This document shows, piece after piece, positions 8,124 to 15,544 of a stretch of DNA of 27,984 nucleotides. The stretch lies in the NCBI GenBank assembly GCA_030550075.1, contig JAUQQB010000003.1, positions 1 through 27,984 of the forward strand, written 5' to 3'. The position numbers were made by a program, and so were the translations under genes. The stretch is from Chloroflexota bacterium. GTDB lineage: Bacteria; Chloroflexota; Anaerolineae; Thermoflexales; Thermoflexaceae. Position 1 is the first letter of the stretch. Each line of letters opens with the position of its first letter. The notes below the pieces were generated by a model that did no database searches, was not told the DNA's origin, and saw only the letters and a list, made by a program, of their open reading frames with translations.

Positions 8124-9018
8124 GAGCGCCCTCCTTCGACACCGCTGCCATCAGCCTTCCAACCGGGATCAGCAAGCGCTGCAGCCCCAGCTCGCGCGGA
8201 GGAAGACCCATCGCCATCCCGATCAGCTGCGTGAAATACAGCACCGGCATCGGGGCTACATCCGGGTAGCGTTGACGGATCTGATCCTGGTAGGCCTCCA
8301 GGTTGAACTGGCACAGCGGACATACGGTGATGATCAGATCGGCTCCCCGTCGCTGCGCTTCCCGAAGCAGCAGATAATTCAGCCGCCACCCGACCTCCGG
8401 GATGGTCCCGGTGAGGCTCCCGCCGCAACAATGGGTCTTCAGCGGCCAGCTCGCCGGCTCCGCGCCGAGGGCGCGGACAAGGTCATCCATCGTAGACGGA
8501 TCATGGGGGTGGTCGAAAAGGGCGAAGGGCCGCACGATCTGACAGCCATAGTAGCAGGCGACCTTCAAACCACGAAGAGGCTGTCGCACATGACGGGTGA
8601 TCTCCGGCAATCCCACATCATGAACCAGGACATCCAGCGGATGACGGATGCGGACCCTGCCCCGATAGCAATGGCCCCCTTCCTTGAGGGCGATGGCGAT
8701 CTCCTGACAGAGCGTGACATCCGCGGCCAGGCATTGCTGGGCTTTGAGGAGAACCAGATAGCACGCGCTGCATGGGGCGATCAGCTGAACAGCCCCATCC
8801 GTTGGCGATCCCTGGGACTCCGCCAGAGCCAGGTTCCGCGCGGCGAGGGCGAAAGCCTGGTGCTCGTCGATGGACATATAGGCCGTGGCCCCGCAGCAAT
8901 TCCAATCCGCCAGCTCCGTCAGCGGGATCCCCAAGGCCCGGAACACCGCCAGGAGGGATTCCTCGTAAGCCCGCCCGGTGCCTTTCAGCGAGCAACCCGG
9001 AAAGTAAAGGTAGCTCAT
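8110..9018 (-). CDS. hdrB: HdrB: noncubane iron-sulfur catalytic subunit of heterodisulfide reductase
   Basis: In methanogens HdrB reduces the CoM-S-S-CoB disulfide at two noncubane [4Fe-4S] clusters. This 302-residue protein has both CCG cluster motifs (CX~31CCX~35CxxC): YFPGCSLKG (Cys9) with WNCCGATAY (Cys41, Cys42) and APCSACYLVL, then CYYGCQIVRP, THCCGGSLTGT and VCPLCQFNLE. The start at 9018 lies 7 bases after GGAGG and overlaps the hdrC stop in ATGA; longer readings upstream only reuse hdrC sequence. A CoM/CoB heterodisulfide is not expected in a bacterium of this kind, so the physiological acceptor is unknown: possibly another disulfide or a protein partner. Confidence 0.94.
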   Translation of the reverse strand: MSYLYFPGCSLKGTGRAYEESLLAVFRALGIPLTELADWNCCGATAYMSIDEHQAFALAARNLALAESQGSPTDGAVQLIAPCSACYLVLLKAQQCLAADVTLCQEIAIALKEGGHCYRGRVRIRHPLDVLVHDVGLPEITRHVRQPLRGLKVACYYGCQIVRPFALFDHPHDPSTMDDLVRALGAEPASWPLKTHCCGGSLTGTIPEVGWRLNYLLLREAQRRGADLIITVCPLCQFNLEAYQDQIRQRYPDVAPMPVLYFTQLIGMAMGLPPRELGLQRLLIPVGRLMAAVSKEGAHARA

Positions 9019-9602
9019 GCGGCAACCTCCCGTCGTTCCACCACGCGCAACACCCGCTGCAATCCCTGGCGATCCTGAATCCCCTCCGGGCGGAGCGAGA
9101 AGCGGCCACGGCGCAACAACTTCCACCCGAGGGTGGACATGCCCGGGATGCGGAAAGGCATAGTTTGCAGGTAGAGCCTCAGGACCGTCCAGCTTTCGGT
9201 GAGACGGCCCCGGCGGCGAATCGTGTTATAGAAGAGGCGAGCCAAGACTGGGATTGGAAATCGGCGAGGATGAACGCCCTCTCGGATGGCGTAGCGCTTG
9301 AGGGCATACATGACATCCGTAATGCGGATCTGCTTGGGGCATTCGACGGTGCAGGCATAGCAGGAAGCGCACAACCAGATCGTCAGGCTACGCAGGACCT
9401 CCTGTTTGAATCCCTCCCGGACCATCGCGATAATGCGCCGCGGGGTGTAATCCATATACAAACTGAGCGGGCAGGCGCTGCTACAGGTGCCGCATTGAAT
9501 ACAGGACATCAGGGAAGGGGAACCACTGAGCGCGATGACCTCACGAGCGAACGAGGGATCGAGCTCGGACTCATAGCGGATGTGGCGCTCGATGGCCGCC
9601 AT
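9015..9602 (-). CDS. hdrC: HdrC: iron-sulfur subunit of heterodisulfide reductase
   Basis: HdrC relays electrons between HdrA and HdrB through two [4Fe-4S] clusters. The 195-residue protein has CIQCGTCSSACP (Cys34, 37, 40, 44) and LCASCYACTVECP (Cys78, 81, 84, 88), the usual pair for the family, followed by a basic C-terminal helix region. The start at 9602 is chosen because GGAG lies 6 bases upstream and similarity to HdrC begins there; an upstream start at 9725 would run through the putative regulatory boxes. It is the first gene of the operon. It is soluble, with no fused membrane cytochrome, which fits the HdrABC rather than the HdrDE type. Confidence 0.94.
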   Translation of the reverse strand: MAAIERHIRYESELDPSFAREVIALSGSPSLMSCIQCGTCSSACPLSLYMDYTPRRIIAMVREGFKQEVLRSLTIWLCASCYACTVECPKQIRITDVMYALKRYAIREGVHPRRFPIPVLARLFYNTIRRRGRLTESWTVLRLYLQTMPFRIPGMSTLGWKLLRRGRFSLRPEGIQDRQGLQRVLRVVERREVAA

Positions 9603-9689
9603 TCTGCGCTCCTTTCCATGAGAAAGGGAGAATCGCGCGGATTCGGATCCTTCCTCTTTCACCTTCTGATAAGCGGGGAGACAGGTCAA

Positions 9690-9725
9690 GTGATTTTTTT
9701 CACAACAGATAGTGATTAAAATCAC
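9690..9725. promoter_or_regulatory. Two tandem CRP/FNR-like boxes upstream of hdrC
   Basis: GTGA-N6-TCAC occurs twice: 9690-9703 (spacer all T) and 9712-9725 (spacer TTAAAA). Both are preceded by A and followed by ACA or ACAAG, so each reads AGTGA-N6-TCACA, close to the CRP-type consensus TGTGA-N6-TCACA. Their centres are 22 bases apart, about two helical turns, which would place two dimers on one face of the DNA. They lie 88-123 bases before the hdrC start. A related half-site (ATTAAAAATCACAA) occurs at 10049-10062. Binding by a CRP/FNR-family factor is inference; no such regulator gene is in the window. Confidence 0.55.
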
Positions 9726-9774
9726 AAGGATGAGAGGAGAAAGGCTTCTGTCAACGGAGTTGATTTCGCTAAGG

Positions 9775-9822
9775 GTTTGGGGGTAGATCGAGGACCGAAG
9801 GCCCCCGACCTAACCCCCAAAC
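9775..9822. repeat. GC-rich imperfect palindromic element
   Basis: Outer arms GTTTGGGGGT (9775-9784) and ACCCCCAAAC (9813-9822) are perfect inverted repeats; the interior pairs only partly (GAGGACCGAAGG against CCTTCGG-type sequence). The outer GTTTGGGG arm is shared with the element at 19573-19625, which suggests a dispersed intergenic palindrome family. It abuts the end of the hydrolase remnant. Confidence 0.5.
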
Positions 9823-9826
9823 GAGG

Positions 9827-10035
9827 CGCCCGGTTGAATGCTTCGGCCTGCTCGATGGAGAAGAGGCGGCTCGTCTCCGGAAAGATTTCCAGGCGGGTGC
9901 GAGGACTGCAGGCGTGGAGGCGCCAGGCGCTCTCGACCGGGACCACCGGGTCTTCCGTTCCATGGGCAATCGGGGTGGGGGCGTGGATCTCAAGGTGCCG
10001 GCCGGATTTTTTCAAACCCGCTCGCGACAGATTAA
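9827..10035 (-). pseudogene. Remnant of an alpha/beta-hydrolase (C-terminal part)
   Basis: The minus-strand frame reads LEIHAPTPIAHGTEDPVVPV, then ESAWRLHACSPRTRLEIFPE and SIEQAEAFNRA. This is the C-terminal catalytic region of alpha/beta-hydrolases: the acid in HGTEDPVVPV and the helix that follows the catalytic histidine. The catalytic His is replaced in context (family pattern GxGHLF, here TSRLF), so the active site is lost. The nucleophile-bearing N-terminal two thirds is missing, an in-frame stop lies just upstream near 10037, and homology stops at NRA, 5 bases from the palindromic element. It is therefore an eroded fragment, not a short gene. Confidence 0.6.
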
Positions 10036-10289
10036 ATTATAGATTATCATTAAAAATCACAACCCGGAGGTTTTCGAGCGGGGTCAGGCATGGAAGGCGC
10101 CCAGCCCGGCTCGAATTGATCTCTCTATCCTATAGTCCTCCCGACGAATGCGGGTCATGGCTCGAAGAGAGGCCGAATGAAAGGCGCTGAGTTGTCCCCT
10201 GAAGGGCAGATCCAAGGTAATTCCTGCTTCCCGCTCTCTTCAGATCTATCTCTGAACCGACAGGGCCTGAAAATTTCGGAGAGGGCGCG

Positions 10290-11276
10290 ATGATCGAACG
10301 GAAGAGGACAGAGTTCAGAGATCCCGTGGTCATCGCCGCCCACGAGTTGTTACAGACCGCGGTCGCCTGGCTCGGGGCGGATCGAGGATGGCTGGCGGCA
10401 AACCCGGGATGGCTGGGATCCTCTGAGATGCTCCTGGCTGGGGAACGGGAGGAGGAGCATACGGGGGCTTCCCATATTCTGCGCCTGCCCCTTGAAGAGG
10501 CGGGCGCGGAGATCGGCGAGCTGGGGCTGATTTGGACCTCGGAGCCTGCCCCAGAGGTTCGGAATCCCCCGGTTCTGCAGGCGCTTCGTCGGATGGCGCT
10601 GGCGCTTCTTCGACTGGCCCGGGAACAGCAGGCCTCCCGTCGTTTGCTTCATGTGCAGGAACAGGAGCTCTGCCGCATTGTCCTCGATATCCACGACGGC
10701 CCGGTCCAGGAGATCTTCGCCGCCCTCTCGCAAATTCAGCTTTTGTTGAGGGCCGGGCGGCTTAGCCAGACCGCCCGCCGTCGTCTCGAACAGGCAGCCG
10801 AGCTTCTGGAGCGCGCCCTTACGGAGATTCGAACGTTCATCGGCGCCTTTCGGCCCCCGGAGTTTGAGACCCGGCCGCTGCTGGCGATGGTCCACGGGCT
10901 GATCCTCCAGCACGAAGTTCTCACTGGCCATGAGGTGCACCTGGAGGTAGAAGGAGCGCTCCCGACGCCGCCGCTTCCGGTGAAAATCGCCCTTTACCGA
11001 TTGTTGCAGGAGGCCCTGAACAACGCCGCGCGCTACTCCGGCGTAACTCGTTACACGGTCCGGCTGCGAGGGGAACCTCAGGGCCTCTGGCTGGAGGTCC
11101 GGGATGAGGGTCGGGGATTTGCTCCGGAGTTCTATCTGGCGAATCCTTCTCCTGAGGCGATGCGCCATTTTGGTCTGCGGGGCATGAGGGATCGGGCAGA
11201 GTTGCTGGGCGGGCGGTTTGAGATCGAAAGCGCCCCAGGCCAGGGCACTTCGATTCGGGTGTGGTTGCCATGTTGA
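10290..11276 (+). CDS. Cytosolic sensor histidine kinase, NarL/DegS type (HisKA_3)
   Basis: This is the sensor kinase of a two-component pair. The 328-residue protein has no membrane segment; residues 1-110 form a small, unrecognised, possibly GAF-like input domain containing three tryptophans. The HisKA_3 dimerisation helix carries the phosphorylated histidine in LDIHDGPVQEI (His135). The ATPase domain shows LQEALNNAARYSG (N box), DEGRGFAPE (G1) and HFGLRGMRDRAELLGG (G2). It is followed directly by its response regulator and runs divergently from the hdr-mvh operon. Lack of a transmembrane sensor suggests an internal signal such as redox state, but no Cys-rich or haem motif is visible in the input domain. 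Start ATG follows a GGAGAGGG sequence. Confidence 0.88.
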   Translation: MIERKRTEFRDPVVIAAHELLQTAVAWLGADRGWLAANPGWLGSSEMLLAGEREEEHTGASHILRLPLEEAGAEIGELGLIWTSEPAPEVRNPPVLQALRRMALALLRLAREQQASRRLLHVQEQELCRIVLDIHDGPVQEIFAALSQIQLLLRAGRLSQTARRRLEQAAELLERALTEIRTFIGAFRPPEFETRPLLAMVHGLILQHEVLTGHEVHLEVEGALPTPPLPVKIALYRLLQEALNNAARYSGVTRYTVRLRGEPQGLWLEVRDEGRGFAPEFYLANPSPEAMRHFGLRGMRDRAELLGGRFEIESAPGQGTSIRVWLPC

Positions 11277-11293
11277 AGTCGAAGGGGAAAAGC

Positions 11294-11938
11294 ATGGTTT
11301 CCCATCGGATTCGTGTCGTGCTGGCCGATGATCATCCTCTGGTGCTGGAAGGCCTGCAGGCGATGCTCCGGGCAGAGAAGGACATCGAGGTGGTCGCGGC
11401 TGTGACCGATGGGACGGAGCTGATCTCCCTCGTCAGGCATCATCGTCCGAATGTGGTGGTCCTGGATCTCCAGATGCCGGGCCTGCCGGGATGGGATTGT
11501 CTGGAGGCCATCCGCCGGGCCAGCCCGGGAACCCGGGTCCTGATCCTCACGGCTTTCGGGGATGGGGAATTCATCCAGATGGCGATTGAGCGGGAGGCGG
11601 ATGGCTTCGTGCTGAAGACAGATCCGCCTCAGCAGACTTTGGCCGCGATCCGACAGGTGGCCCAGGGGCATCTGGTATTTCCACAGGCAGCGCGTCGCTG
11701 GCTCCGCCGGCAGCCCCCGGAAGGGCTGGAAGCCCTCACAGAGCGAGAGCGAGAGATCCTCGCCCTGGTCGCCGAAGGCCTGACCAACACTCAGATCGCC
11801 CGGCGCCTCAATGTTCAGATTGCCACCGTGAAATTCCACCTTCAGAACATCTTCCAGAAGCTGGGCGTTCGCAACCGCACAGAGGCTGCGCGTTTCTACC
11901 TCACCGCGCACTGGGGCCGTCCCTCCATTGGCAAATAA
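11294..11938 (+). CDS. Response regulator, NarL/LuxR family
   Basis: A DNA-binding partner of the preceding kinase, with 214 residues. The receiver domain has the acidic pocket ADDH (Asp12, Asp13), the phosphoacceptor Asp58 in VVLDLQMPG, and the conserved Lys in FVLKTD. The C-terminal LuxR-type helix-turn-helix reads LTEREREILALVAEGLTN followed by IATVKFHLQNIFQKLGV. The start at 11294 is chosen because AAGGGG lies 6 bases before it; ATG 11270 and GTG 11261 in the same frame would overlap the kinase stop and lack a ribosome binding site. Targets are unknown; its divergent hdr operon is a candidate. Confidence 0.88.
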   Translation: MVSHRIRVVLADDHPLVLEGLQAMLRAEKDIEVVAAVTDGTELISLVRHHRPNVVVLDLQMPGLPGWDCLEAIRRASPGTRVLILTAFGDGEFIQMAIEREADGFVLKTDPPQQTLAAIRQVAQGHLVFPQAARRWLRRQPPEGLEALTEREREILALVAEGLTNTQIARRLNVQIATVKFHLQNIFQKLGVRNRTEAARFYLTAHWGRPSIGK

Positions 11939-11954
11939 GTCCGCCCGGGCGGAC
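11939..11954. terminator. 16-bp palindrome directly after the response regulator
   Basis: GTCCGCCCGGGCGGAC is perfectly self-complementary and begins at the base after the TAA stop. It could form a short GC hairpin with a CCGG loop at the 3' end of the kinase-regulator transcript. No T-run follows, so intrinsic termination is uncertain. Confidence 0.35.
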
Positions 11955-12336
11955 CCCTGCCGCCCATCCTTCCGGTTTCCCCTGAAAGTGTGGAACGGAG
12001 CAGGCCACAGGGGGCAGCCGCTCCGGCCCAAGCGCTCTCAGGATACTCCGGATCCATTCGCCGCTTCCTCGCAAACTCCCTCAGAGCCAAAATCTATGCC
12101 TCCCCTAATGATCCAAAGGGGGTTATGAAGGGGAGGAAAGCGATCGATCCCCGACTTCCGGCGAGGTCCCCCTCGACGGATGGCGAGGGATCCAAACTCT
12201 CCCCCCAGATAGCTTCAAATCCTCCGAAAAGCTATTGTGGGCTTCTTCACGAACGCATACGATCGAAGCACAAGCGGCAAACCCGAAAACTGAAGCGATG
12301 GGAGAAACCGAAAGCATGCGCCATCAGGAGGACCTG
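11955..12336. other. Gene-free leader before the malate synthase gene
   Basis: No coding sequence is supported in these 380 bases. The only structure seen is an inverted repeat ATAGCTT (12209-12215) / AAGCTAT (12229-12235) with a 13-base spacer, about 100 bases before the aceB start. It could be an operator or a leader hairpin. No consensus promoter was recognised. Confidence 0.35.
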
Positions 12337-13917
12337 ATGTCCATGATGCTGGAGCAGGTGGAGATTCGAGGAGCAGTGGATGGGCCCTTCACGGAGATCC
12401 TGACCCCTGAAGCGATGGCTTTCCTGGCATGGCTGGCTCGCGCCTTTGAGGAGGAACGGCAGCGGCTGCTCGCCCGGCGTCGGGAGCGCTACGCTCGCAT
12501 CGCCGCAGGGGAGCGGCCGGCCTTTCCCTCTGAAACCCGGAGGATCCGGGAGGCGGAGTGGCGGGTTGCCCCGCCGCCGAAAGATTTGACGAATCGGCAC
12601 GTGGAGATCACGGGGCCAGCGGACCGGAAGATGATCATCAATGCCCTGAACTCCGGAGCCCAGGTCTTCATGGCCGATTTCGAGGACGCCAATGCCCCTA
12701 CATGGAGAAACATGCTCCAAGGCCAGGCGAACCTTTATGAAGCCATCCGACGAACCATCCGTTATATAGCGCCGGATGGCCGGGAATACCGCTTGGCGGA
12801 GGAAACAGCAACTCTGGTGGCGCGTCCGCGGGGGTTGCATCTCAATGAACCGCGCATGCAGGTCGAGGGCCGGCCCATTGCGGCGGCGCTCTTCGACTTC
12901 GGGCTCTTCGTCTTCCACAACGCCCGCGAGCTGATCGAGCGGGGAAGCGGCCCTTATCTGTATCTGCCGAAACTGGAAAGCTATCACGAGGCTCGCTTCT
13001 GGAATCAGCTCTGCGAAGCGGCGGAGGATCAGCTGGGTCTTCCCCGTGGGGCCATCCGGGTCTCCGTGCTGATCGAGCATCTCCTGGCCGCCTTCGAGAT
13101 GGAGGAGATCCTCTACGAGCTGCGCGATCGGATCACTGCCCTGAATCTGGGACGCTGGGATTACATCTTCAGCATGATCAGGGTCTTTGCCCACGATGCG
13201 GCCATGATCCTTCCTGATCGCAATCGCCTGACCGTGCCCGCCACGCCTTTCCTGCAGGCGGCCGCCCGGCTGCTGGTGCAGACCGCCCATCGGAGGGGCG
13301 CTTACGCCATTGGGGGGATGTCCGCTTATATCCCCCGCCGGGATCCGGTCGCGAACGAACGGGCCTTTGCTGAGGTGCGAGCTGATAAGACCTGGGAGGT
13401 CCGGCTGGGGTTTGATGGCGCCTGGGTGGCCCACCCCGGGCTCGTGCCGGTGGTTCAGGAGATCTTCCAAAACGCCTTGAGGGGGCCGAATCAGATCCAC
13501 CATATCCCGGAGGGCGAAGTGACGCCGGAAATGCTGCTCCGGGTTCCGGAAGGCCCGATCACGGAAGCGGGCCTGCGGAACAACATCTCCGTAGCGCTGC
13601 AGTATTTGGGAGCCTGGCTGGCCGGCCGGGGCGCGGTGGCGATCTTCGACCGGATGGAGGACACCGCCACAGCGGAGATCGCCCGCTCGCAGATCTGGCA
13701 ATGGCGTCATCACGGCGCGCGTCTGGACGATGGACGCCGGGTGGATCGGACGCTCTATCGCGCCCTTCGAGAGCAGGAGCGCGCCGCCTTAGAAGCAGAG
13801 GTGCCGGAGGAAAACACCCGTTATCGGGAAGCCCAGGCGTTGCTGGATCTCCTGGTAGAGGCGGATTCCTTCATTCCCTTCCTCACCGGGCCTGGAATGA
13901 GCTACCTGATGGAATGA
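12337..13917 (+). CDS. aceB: Malate synthase A
   Basis: It condenses glyoxylate with acetyl-CoA to malate, the second glyoxylate-shunt step. The 526-residue length matches the A isoform (about 530), much shorter than the G isoform. Visible family blocks are MADFEDANAPTWRNMLQGQ, GLHLNEPRMQVEGRPI, YLPKLESYHEARFW, NLGRWDYIFSMIR, GGMSAYIPRRD and the catalytic loop MEDTATAEIARSQIWQW. The start at 12337 is chosen because AGGAGG lies 5 bases upstream; in-frame ATGs at 12298 and 12316 lie before or in that site. It is 88 bases upstream of isocitrate lyase on the same strand, so the two should be one operon. Confidence 0.95.
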   Translation: MSMMLEQVEIRGAVDGPFTEILTPEAMAFLAWLARAFEEERQRLLARRRERYARIAAGERPAFPSETRRIREAEWRVAPPPKDLTNRHVEITGPADRKMIINALNSGAQVFMADFEDANAPTWRNMLQGQANLYEAIRRTIRYIAPDGREYRLAEETATLVARPRGLHLNEPRMQVEGRPIAAALFDFGLFVFHNARELIERGSGPYLYLPKLESYHEARFWNQLCEAAEDQLGLPRGAIRVSVLIEHLLAAFEMEEILYELRDRITALNLGRWDYIFSMIRVFAHDAAMILPDRNRLTVPATPFLQAAARLLVQTAHRRGAYAIGGMSAYIPRRDPVANERAFAEVRADKTWEVRLGFDGAWVAHPGLVPVVQEIFQNALRGPNQIHHIPEGEVTPEMLLRVPEGPITEAGLRNNISVALQYLGAWLAGRGAVAIFDRMEDTATAEIARSQIWQWRHHGARLDDGRRVDRTLYRALREQERAALEAEVPEENTRYREAQALLDLLVEADSFIPFLTGPGMSYLME

Positions 13918-14005
13918 GCGTGGCAAAGCGGGTTGTTGGGGGTGGGGCGGGCATCAAAGGCACCCGCCCCATCCTCCCCAAGATCATCAAAACATGGAGG
14001 GGCTC

Positions 14006-15301
14006 ATGGGGCGCAATGGCACGGAATGGATGGCGGAGGTGGAGACGCTGGAGCAAAAGTGGGCCACCGATCCACGGTGGCGGGGCATCCATCGGGATTA
14101 CACCGCGCAGGATGTCATCCGCCTGCGGGGATCCGTGCGGATCGACTACACACTGGCTCGCCGAGGGGCTGAGCGCCTGTGGCGGCTGCTGCAGGATGAG
14201 CCCTATGTGGCCACCTTCGGCGCGTTGACCGGCACTCAGGCGGTGCAGATGGTTCGCGCCGGGCTCAAGGCCATTTACGTCAGCGGCTGGCAGGTGGCCG
14301 CCGACGCCAACCTCGCCGGCCAGACTTACCCGGATCAGAGTCTTTACCCGGTCAACAGCGTGCCGGCGCTGGTCCGCCGGATCAACAATGCCCTGTTGCG
14401 GACGGATCAGATCGAATGGCTGGAGGGGCAGGTCCAGCGCGACTGGCTGGTTCCGATCGTCGCCGATGCCGAGGCGGGATTCGGCGGGGTCATCCACGCG
14501 TTTGAGCTGATGAAGGCGATGATCGAAGCCGGCGCGGCGGGCGTGCATTTTGAAGATCAGCTGGCCGCGGAGAAGAAATGCGGCCATCTTGGCGGAAAAG
14601 TTCTGGTCCCCACGGGCCAGTTCATTCGCATCCTGAACGCCGCCCGGCTGGCCGCGGATGTCCTGGATGTGCCCACCCTGCTCATCGCCCGCACCGACGC
14701 ATTAAACGCCACGCTGCTGACCAGCGATATCGACGAACGCGACCGTCCCTTCCTCACGGGCGAGCGAACCCGGGAGGGCTATTTCGTGGTGCGTGGCGGG
14801 CTGGAAAGCGCGATCGCCCGGTCTCTGGCCTACGCGCCCTATGCGGATCTGCTCTGGTTTGAGACCTCACGGCCGGATCTGGAGGAAGCGCAGCGCTTTG
14901 CGGAGGCGATCCACGCCCGGTTCCCCGGCAAATGGCTGGCTTATAACTGCTCCCCCTCGTTTAACTGGCGCCGCCATCTGGATGAAGGAACCATCTCCCG
15001 TTTCCAGCGCGAGCTGGCTGCGATGGGTTATAAATTCCAGTTCATTACCCTGGCAGGCTGGCATCTCCTCAACCTGCATACCTTCGGGCTGGCCCGCGCC
15101 TATCGGCGGGAGGGAATGCCGGCATATGTGCGGCTGCAGGAGGCGGAATTTGCCCAGGAGGCTGAGGGCTACACGGCCGTCCGCCATCAGCGGGAGGTCG
15201 GAACCGGCTACTTCGATGCGGTGGTGACCGCGGTCTCCCGTGGGGCCACGGCCACCATTGCGCTGGCCGGCTCCACCGAAGCCGAGCAGTTCAGTCGATG
15301 A
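14006..15301 (+). CDS. aceA: Isocitrate lyase
   Basis: It cleaves isocitrate to succinate and glyoxylate, the first glyoxylate-shunt step. The 431-residue protein has the active-site signature KKCGH (residues 190-194, Cys192 as catalytic base), the metal/substrate motif ADAEAGFGG, IYVSGWQVAADANLAGQTYP near the N-terminus and YNCSPSFNW in the C-terminal part. Length and motifs fit the bacterial AceA class rather than methylisocitrate lyase. The start at 14006 has GGAGG 5 bases upstream, whereas the ATG at 13994 overlaps that site. It follows aceB and ends 50 bases before a strong hairpin. The pair lets the cell grow on acetyl-CoA, such as that released by the acetoin system to the right. Confidence 0.95.
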   Translation: MGRNGTEWMAEVETLEQKWATDPRWRGIHRDYTAQDVIRLRGSVRIDYTLARRGAERLWRLLQDEPYVATFGALTGTQAVQMVRAGLKAIYVSGWQVAADANLAGQTYPDQSLYPVNSVPALVRRINNALLRTDQIEWLEGQVQRDWLVPIVADAEAGFGGVIHAFELMKAMIEAGAAGVHFEDQLAAEKKCGHLGGKVLVPTGQFIRILNAARLAADVLDVPTLLIARTDALNATLLTSDIDERDRPFLTGERTREGYFVVRGGLESAIARSLAYAPYADLLWFETSRPDLEEAQRFAEAIHARFPGKWLAYNCSPSFNWRRHLDEGTISRFQRELAAMGYKFQFITLAGWHLLNLHTFGLARAYRREGMPAYVRLQEAEFAQEAEGYTAVRHQREVGTGYFDAVVTAVSRGATATIALAGSTEAEQFSR

Positions 15302-15350
15302 GGCGCCGCCCGGGGTATTAGAGGTGGCGTGGAACAGGCGCACAATACGA

Positions 15351-15390
15351 AGGCGCCCCGGGCCTTTTAAACTCATAGCCCGGGGCGCCT
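15351..15390. terminator. Strong GC hairpin between convergent aceA and the tRNA gene
   Basis: A perfect 13-bp stem, AGGCGCCCCGGGC / GCCCGGGGCGCCT, with a 14-base loop. It lies 50 bases after the aceA stop and 9 bases beyond the 3' end of the convergent tRNA. There is no T-run after the stem on either strand, so it is a terminator or 3'-end stabiliser by position rather than by full consensus. Confidence 0.6.
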
Positions 15391-15398
15391 GGGGAAGG

Positions 15399-15471
15399 TG
15401 GCGAGGGTGGGACTCGAACCCACAACCCGCCGATTATGAGCCGGCTGCTCTGCCACTTGAGCTACCTCGCC
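15399..15471 (-). tRNA. tRNA-Met (anticodon CAT)
   Basis: The minus strand folds as a complete 73-base tRNA: acceptor stem GGCGAGG/CCTCGCC, D-arm with AGCTCAAGTGGCAGAGC, anticodon stem GCCGG/TCGGC around the loop CTCATAA, and T-arm with GGTTCGAGTCC. The anticodon is CAT (15436-15438 on the complement). The 3' CCA is not fully encoded (A then CCTT). The first acceptor pair is G-C, so it is not an initiator tRNA of the usual mismatch type; elongator Met or the tRNA-Ile that is lysidine-modified at CAT are both possible, and sequence alone does not settle this. Confidence 0.92.
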
Positions 15472-15544
15472 AGACCTATGAAAAATTATAAACTAGGGAA
15501 AGACCCTCGTCAAAGAGGCTTGCTGCCTCAGGCGGAACTCCTCG

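Noticed and set aside
9603..9725. N-terminal extension of hdrC starting at 9725
   Set aside because: It would translate the CRP/FNR-like boxes, and the ATG at 9602 has a proper ribosome binding site and family-like N-terminus.
12247..13713. Minus-strand frame of 488 codons opposite malate synthase
   Set aside because: Antisense shadow; malate synthase has all its conserved blocks.
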